DNA of 64,000 nucleotides from Lepeophtheirus salmonis (lineage: Eukaryota; Arthropoda; Copepoda; Siphonostomatoida; Caligidae): assembly GCF_016086655.4 (NCBI RefSeq), contig NC_052142.2, forward strand, positions 3,786,422 to 3,850,421. The letters run 5' to 3'. Shown one piece after another: positions 59,107-64,000 of the stretch; position 1 is the first letter of the stretch, and each line of letters begins with the position of its first letter. Made by a program: the position numbers and the translations under genes. The notes under the pieces are model-generated. The model was not told the DNA's origin and made no database searches. It worked only from the letters and a program-made list of their open reading frames with translations.

Positions 59107-59390
59107 ATGATGTCTGAAAGCGAAGAAAGAATACACTTATACGCCGAAAGATTACTTCCCCAAACAATATTTGGCAATCTTAGTTCAAAATCATCACTGA
59201 CGAATTTGAGTGTACTTGAGTTACCAAAGCTGGCTAAGGATCTACAAAAAAATATTGCATTATGCAGTATTTGTAATCAGACTATGACTGAACCATGTTT
59301 TTTATCATGTTTCCATGTGTTCTGTACTAAATGTCTAAATACTCAAATAACTGTTGGCCAAAATGACAAATTAATGTGTCCAATATGTGG
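59107..59390 (+). CDS. RING-finger protein (TRIM-like), first coding exon
   Basis: The exon has 94 codons plus two bases up to a donor GTGAGA at 59391. A C3HC4-type RING fills residues 53-94: CSIC, then CFLSCFHVFCTKC and CPIC. The spacing fits RING E3 ligases of the TRIM/RNF type, which bind E2 enzymes. The N-terminal 50 residues are hydrophilic and carry no signal peptide. Two ATGs are in tandem; the second (59110) has the better context, with A at -3. The exon stops just after the last RING cysteines, and I could not find the next exon in the 4.6 kb that remain. Which TRIM or RNF gene this is cannot be told from one exon. Confidence 0.85.
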
Positions 59391-59969
59391 GTGAGAATCT
59401 ATTGTGTTTTTTTATTTTATGCTATAATATATGTGTGCGATAACATAAGTTGGGATATTTTTTTTCAATATTACGACAGTTTGATAAATGTATCTGGTGA
59501 AATGAGTAGTATAATTTATATTAATTAAAAAAAGTGATTAAGTCCTTATGGGCCGCGGTTTTTCAGGTTAAATGAACCTGATAAAAATAGGTTATTTGGT
59601 AACACGGACCATACAAGATCCTGAGACGTCATGACGTGAAAATTATTTTTAAAGAAGAGAGTATAAGTATTCACGTTGCAAGAATAACACAAAAAAGAAA
59701 GGGATTGGTTGGTTAAGAACAAGCATCACAAACTGAAATTTATTATATCGACGATATCAAAATTCGATTTAAAGGTCAAATACCACACGATCAAATTGAC
59801 TTAACTTGTATATAATATGTTTATGTAAAAATTTAAACAAAGATCAATCATATTAATAACTTGTTATAAAGTTTTTTAGTGGTTTAATATTGTATTTGAC
59901 TCTTTAAAAAATCCTCTTCGGTTGTTCATTGAAGTAAAAAACTTATAATGCGGGTTTCTTTGTTTCATC

Positions 59970-60000
<31 letters not shown>

Positions 60001-60947
60001 GGCTTGCTTTTATGTCATCACCACACATATATAATTATAATATGTTGAATATTAGCATTTCAAAAATTAAATCTTTTATATATTTATAAAATAAGACACA
60101 ATTTATTCATGCAGGTTTACACCGATATTTATTGATTTTGAATTCATAAAATCGTTTCATTTTAGCACATATATTTATATTACTCATTTATCAAAACATA
60201 AAATTATGATCCTTTAATTATATGGAATGTAATTAAGATTACTAATTAAATAATAGTTGTTATAAGAAAAGTCAAAATTACTCAATGGACATATTGAACA
60301 TCTAACAGCAATCTTAGAATCATTATCATCACAGAATCATAATTTTTCTTTCTTTCTATATTTTGGGTTAAAATACTCAAAAAATTTACATCGAAGTTTC
60401 TTGAAAACTGTATTTGATACAATCAAACTAACTAAAGGATCGTAGTCAGTGTGTAAAGTACTACCAGAATAGAAAATTAAGTGTTTTTGTTTGTTTTTTT
60501 ACTTTTCTTCTGAATTACACCATCTTTGGAATTCTAGATACATTGAATAATCACGCATCATGCAGCTTATTATTTTTTTTTTGTTAGGATGGACTAAAAA
60601 GTAAGGTGACTGATCTTTTCTTTCTTTCAACAAATCGCTCATCTTATATTATTCCCCGTATTTTTTTTCAAGTTTTATTACTAAAATTAAAAGATGAACC
60701 TAATTTATTTTCAAGTTACTAGTTGATTATGCACTAATTAAGGACTCCTATAAAGAAGAAAAAAAAAGAAGCTATATCTACTTAAAAACTTAATTTTCGA
60801 AATTTTTTTCAACACTTCTGCTAGACAATTATCTGCAGTAATATGTTAATGGAATTAAGACATTAATTTAAATAATTGTAATGTGAAAACATGTATATCC
60901 AAATAAAGTTAACACTTTCAGTTTTGAGAGTAGATGCACATATTTCT

Positions 60948-60981
<34 letters not shown>

Positions 60982-61150
60982 GAAAACATTTAAGAATAAT
61001 CGAATTATTATAGATCCTACAATACTACCTTATAATTTACTTCAAGGTTACATTAAATGATATCCCACAAGTAAAAATGCTATACTTCAAAACTGAAATA
61101 TAAAAACTAAATAAATAAATTTAAGGAGTGATATGCAGATACTACAATGA
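59391..61150. other. Presumed intron of the RING gene, AT-rich
   Basis: It contains a poly(A) run at 59970-59997 and a poly(T) run at about 60951-60979. They could bracket a retroposed insert or be independent. No exon is recognised. Confidence 0.5.
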
Positions 61151-61156
61151 TTTACC

Positions 61157-61504
61157 TTGGGGGAGTGGTTTGAAACGTCAGAAGAATATAAATTACTCCA
61201 AAGGCGGTTTCAGTTGATTTATATAAATAAAATCTCAATAATGTCCTCGGTCTACAACGAAGTTTATTTAAGATTTAGAAAATATTTAGAAAGAACCACT
61301 GTACAATGGTATAAAGGTCGGTTTATTCTAAATAAAGTCATGGGAATACCTTTTGAAGGTATACAATGTAGACTGGATTATATGTGGAAGATCTGGCATC
61401 ACCCTTGGAGGGTCATATATGAAAGTTTGGAACTTCTGAAACAGATTTTAATGATCTGGAGTCAGCATATACTCAACCAAACAACGAGGAATACGCAGAG
61501 CTGA
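61157..61504 (+). CDS. Unidentified 115-codon ORF, possibly a repeat fragment
   Basis: A long frame for this composition, rich in aromatic and basic residues (GEWFETSEEYKLLQRRFQLI, then RFRKYLERTTVQWYKGRF and WKIWHHPWRVIYESLELL). I recognise no domain. A second frame over the end (ESAYTQPNNEEYAELIPKGG) also reads sensibly and may indicate a frameshift. The codon make-up is closer to the transposon relics than to the Pellino or RING exons, so a decayed element gene is my preferred reading. Confidence 0.3.
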   Translation: MGEWFETSEEYKLLQRRFQLIYINKISIMSSVYNEVYLRFRKYLERTTVQWYKGRFILNKVMGIPFEGIQCRLDYMWKIWHHPWRVIYESLELLKQILMIWSQHILNQTTRNTQS

Positions 61505-62934
61505 TCCCAAAAGGTGGTAAATAGGAGAAAATAAAGTTCCAGCAATAGAATGGGCAGACTTGTGAAGTACAATGAGGACAAAAATTGAATTCTGGACGAG
61601 ATGATAATATTTAGTATTCTTTTAAATATTTTTATGATTTTAATTAAATCTGGATGATAATTAGTTACGAGCTAGGTTTTCACAGTGAGAAGTAGTTCTA
61701 TCCGTTTTCATAATGTTCCCGTGAACTGGACCTCTATACGAGTTAATAGACTGTGGCATACCAAATCATGAAACCCTACTTATGATTTTGGACATCGCAT
61801 ACATCATTGTCAGGGCCTATGCCCATCTAGTTGCCCGGTCGTAAACAGTAAGGAAAAATCTATTACCTTTCGGGAGAGGAAGGGGTTCCTACAAAGGTAT
61901 TAAAAAAACAATCAATCATACAATTTATTATCTAAGAAAAAGGTCAGCCTTGCAACCCTACAACAAATCCTTAACACATTAAAAAAGAAAGTTAAACAAT
62001 TGATGAATTGGTTTGAAATTTAGGACATCCATTGATGTTGCTGATATTTTCCTACAAAGTCATGGCTATTGGTACACGGATTCTCGAGATATCAGATGTG
62101 TATTTAAATAACCCTTCCCCCAAGTGTACAATTTTTCATAATTATATAATTTAGGGATGATTATGTACATGATATAATATTCTTTAAAACACTTTGAATG
62201 AAAATATATTCCTTTTTCACCCACAAACTAACTTTTACTGCACAAAATTTATATATTTTACCATTGTCATCTTTATTTACAAGATCAAGTGGTAAATGGG
62301 GATATAAGGGACAATATTTTAAAATATTATTTTTTGGACGAAAGGGTAATACCCATCGTACTTTATTGTTCAAAAAAATAAATATATATATAAGTATGCA
62401 TGTAATTTTTTACACTAATTGAGATATATACATCCTGTCGTTAGGGATACATAATTTAAAATAGTTACTTATGATATATATACCAAAAAAAAAACTAAAA
62501 GACTTAATTTTTACCCTTAAACAAATTCTTGGACGTGATTACAAACAACAAACTGTCTGATAATGTAAGAATTATAAACCAAATCATATTCATCCTTTAT
62601 AATTTTTTTATTACCAACGTACTCAAAAACCACGTATACAAATATCATCTATTTAAAAAAATAAATTATGAAGTAATGGTGAAATATGTCATTGAGTATT
62701 GAAATACCCCTTCGTCATTATTGGGTTAAAGTGACTTTTTGTCTTTTAAAAGGAGATGCGAATGTTCAATCAGGGTTTGAATATAATAGTTTTTCTATAA
62801 AAAAATGCAAATTCTTAATTTTTAGAGACAAAAATTAAATTTTCTTGGAAAATTATTAAAAATTCAATGTCTTCTACGTCTTTCAAAGAGAAGAAAATAA
62901 TTATTGTAATTTTTTTGTCTAACTTTTAATTTCA
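61505..62934. other. Non-coding or unassigned stretch
   Basis: At 61710-61890 a frame reads RINRLWHTKS, a stop, then NPTYDFGHRIHHCQGLCPSS. It is open apart from that stop but unassigned. The rest shows nothing. Confidence 0.4.
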
Positions 62935-62989
62935 TTATTTAAGGACAGTTAGACTTCCTTTTTCTTTAAGCCTTAGGACAGAAAAATTC

Positions 62990-63135
62990 TTAAAAAAGAA
63001 ATACTCGAATTTCGATATCAAAGTATATGAGAGGATACAAATATATCCCAGGAAGAAAACTAAACCAAGCCAAAACTCCTTCCTTGGGTGGAACGTATCA
63101 ATCCATTTATAACAATGAATAGATTCCACGGTTGA
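62990..63135 (-). pseudogene. Decayed copy of the terminal exon at 63390-63603
   Basis: The minus strand reads TVESIHCYKWIDTFHPRKEF, then WLGLVFFLGYICIL. This parallels IYFPRKEV…AYLGLVVFLQLIIIM of the intact exon, in both protein and DNA (CCTTCCTTGGG, then AAACCAAG and GAAGA blocks in the same order). There is no AG acceptor at the matching place and the downstream part has diverged. The open frame continues to 62935 by chance or as a changed C-terminus. Confidence 0.5.
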
Positions 63136-63389
63136 AACTATTAATATGAAAGTGATCCATTCAATTTCAGATTTAGGTAAAAGGCATTGGATGTAATATA
63201 TATCTAACAAAGATGTGTTATTTAAATACAACTACTATAAGAAGTTATAACCATAAAACTTATATTTACAAAAAAAAAAATCAAATTTGAGGTACTGATA
63301 CATATTTAAATTATTGATGTACTTTTAATTTCACAATTGTTAAGGGCTAAAATCATTCTTCATTCATTAAGACCTGAAGAAGTGAATTT

Positions 63390-63603
63390 CTATCTTCTCC
63401 AAGAGTTAGGACTAAATGAAGATGCAAAGAATTGAAGGGAGATACTTCTAACTTGCTCATATATTTCGAGAGATGCTTGAATTCGGACTCCGTATTCTAC
63501 ATAGCGCAGCATTATGATAATTAATTGGAGGAAGACAACCAAACCAAGATAAGCCTCAAAAGAGAGTGGAGTCACCTCCTTCCTTGGGAAGTAGATTCCA
63601 TAG
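63390..63603 (-). CDS. Terminal exon of an unidentified gene with one membrane segment
   Basis: A strong acceptor (polypyrimidine TTTTTTCCTTTCTTACAG) precedes 63603. Then come one base, 70 codons and TAG at 63390. The protein reads YGIYFPRKEVTPLSFEAYLG, then LVVFLQLIIIMLRYVEYGVR and a hydrophilic tail ending SPNSWRR. Residues 19-34 form a likely transmembrane helix. I do not recognise the family. Upstream exons would lie beyond the right edge of the window. It converges with the RING gene. Confidence 0.55.
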
Positions 63604-63616
63604 CTGTAAGAAAGGA

Positions 63617-63775
63617 AAAAAATCTGCCAATCTATTTACTAAGTAAATAAGTAGTAGGGGAAGAGACGCCTCTCCCATGAAAGATGCATTTGATAAAACA
63701 GAAAGACGAGTTTATACAACGGGAAACGCAGAGCTAATAATTACATAAAGTGCTCAAGTTTTAATCGATTTCAAA
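63617..63775. repeat. Dispersed repeat, copy 2 (partner at 32277-32450)
   Basis: Blocks shared with the 32.3-kb copy in the same order are GGAAAAAAATCT, ACTAAGTAAATAAGTA, TACAACGGGAAA and GCTCAAGTTTTAAT. It starts just upstream of the terminal exon acceptor. Confidence 0.55.
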
Positions 63776-64000
63776 AAGTTTGTCTAATATTCGCTATAAA
63801 ATAAACAATTTAGAATTAAGGGTATAAATAATAAGTAATAACAGTCTATAATAATCAAAGATAGAAATATTGGAAATTTTAAGGTTAGGGCAAATAGCTC
63901 ACCTTTGAGGAGCATTTAGAAAAATATATAGTAATATTTTTTCTAGTGGCTCTCCACTGTTGATGTTTGGGTTATAATAGGAAATGTCATATACTGCTTA

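Noticed and set aside
59970..60979. Poly(A) run and poly(T) run considered as ends of one processed retrocopy
   Set aside because: The sequence between has no coding content and no flanking target duplication that I could see, so they are more likely independent homopolymers.
1..64000. tRNA and rRNA genes
   Set aside because: Reading by eye I found no cloverleaf with A/B boxes and no rRNA blocks. The only tRNA-like signal is the 18-base primer site at 27163-27180.

Overview
This is an AT-rich eukaryotic window dominated by decayed transposable elements. Short GT-AG introns, single exons isolated in long introns, and Tc1, mariner, hAT, LINE, gypsy and BEL/Pao relics all point to an arthropod. 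My best guess, an inference from the mix of repeat families, is a copepod such as a caligid sea louse. There are no bacterial operons, CRISPR arrays, or rRNA or tRNA genes that I can see.

Host genes are few. (1) A Pellino gene (E3 ubiquitin ligase adaptor of Toll/IL-1 signalling) lies on the minus strand. Its first coding exon is at 17501-17821 and an internal exon at 10324-10561. Its 5' flank carries short tandem repeats, a purine/pyrimidine tract, an overlapping upstream ORF and a 98-bp tandem duplication containing a CRE-type palindrome. The RING-like C-terminal exons are not in the window and should lie beyond its left edge. (2) A RING-finger (TRIM-like) first coding exon lies on the plus strand at 59107-59390, ending at a clean splice donor. 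(3) A minus-strand terminal exon with one membrane segment is at 63390-63603, with a decayed paralogous copy 0.5 kb away.

Layout: 0.16-1.26 kb long-TIR element; 2.4-7.7 kb LINE split by a small hAT element; 9.4-10.2 kb Tc1 relic; 10.3 kb Pellino exon; 10.8-12.1 kb mariner relic; 12.2-17.3 kb mostly intron; 17.5-18.5 kb Pellino 5' exon and upstream region; 18.7-21.3 kb BED/hAT and BEL/Pao scraps; 23.3-25.3 kb LINE; 25.4-27.5 kb gypsy-type LTR element (minus) with a tRNA-Trp primer site; 27.5-31.8 kb a complete hAT element with 8-bp target duplication; 33.4-36.4 kb an unnamed repetitive coding family split by a hAT; 39.6-43.9 kb and 44.8-52.4 kb LINEs, each split by hATs; 53.7-57.1 kb the longest copy of that second hAT family; 57-64 kb the RING exon, hairpin repeats and the terminal exon.

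The most informative structures come from exact target-site duplications. A 4,285-bp hAT (27527-31811) is bounded by GTAATAAG. A second hAT family has five copies. Two are head-to-tail and share three identical copies of CTCATACC (45619-49558), a tandem dimer. Three of the five share one internal deletion junction, so a deletion derivative appears to have been mobilised in trans. I found no convincing undescribed defence or metabolic system. The novelty is in transposon architecture and in the Pellino 5' region.
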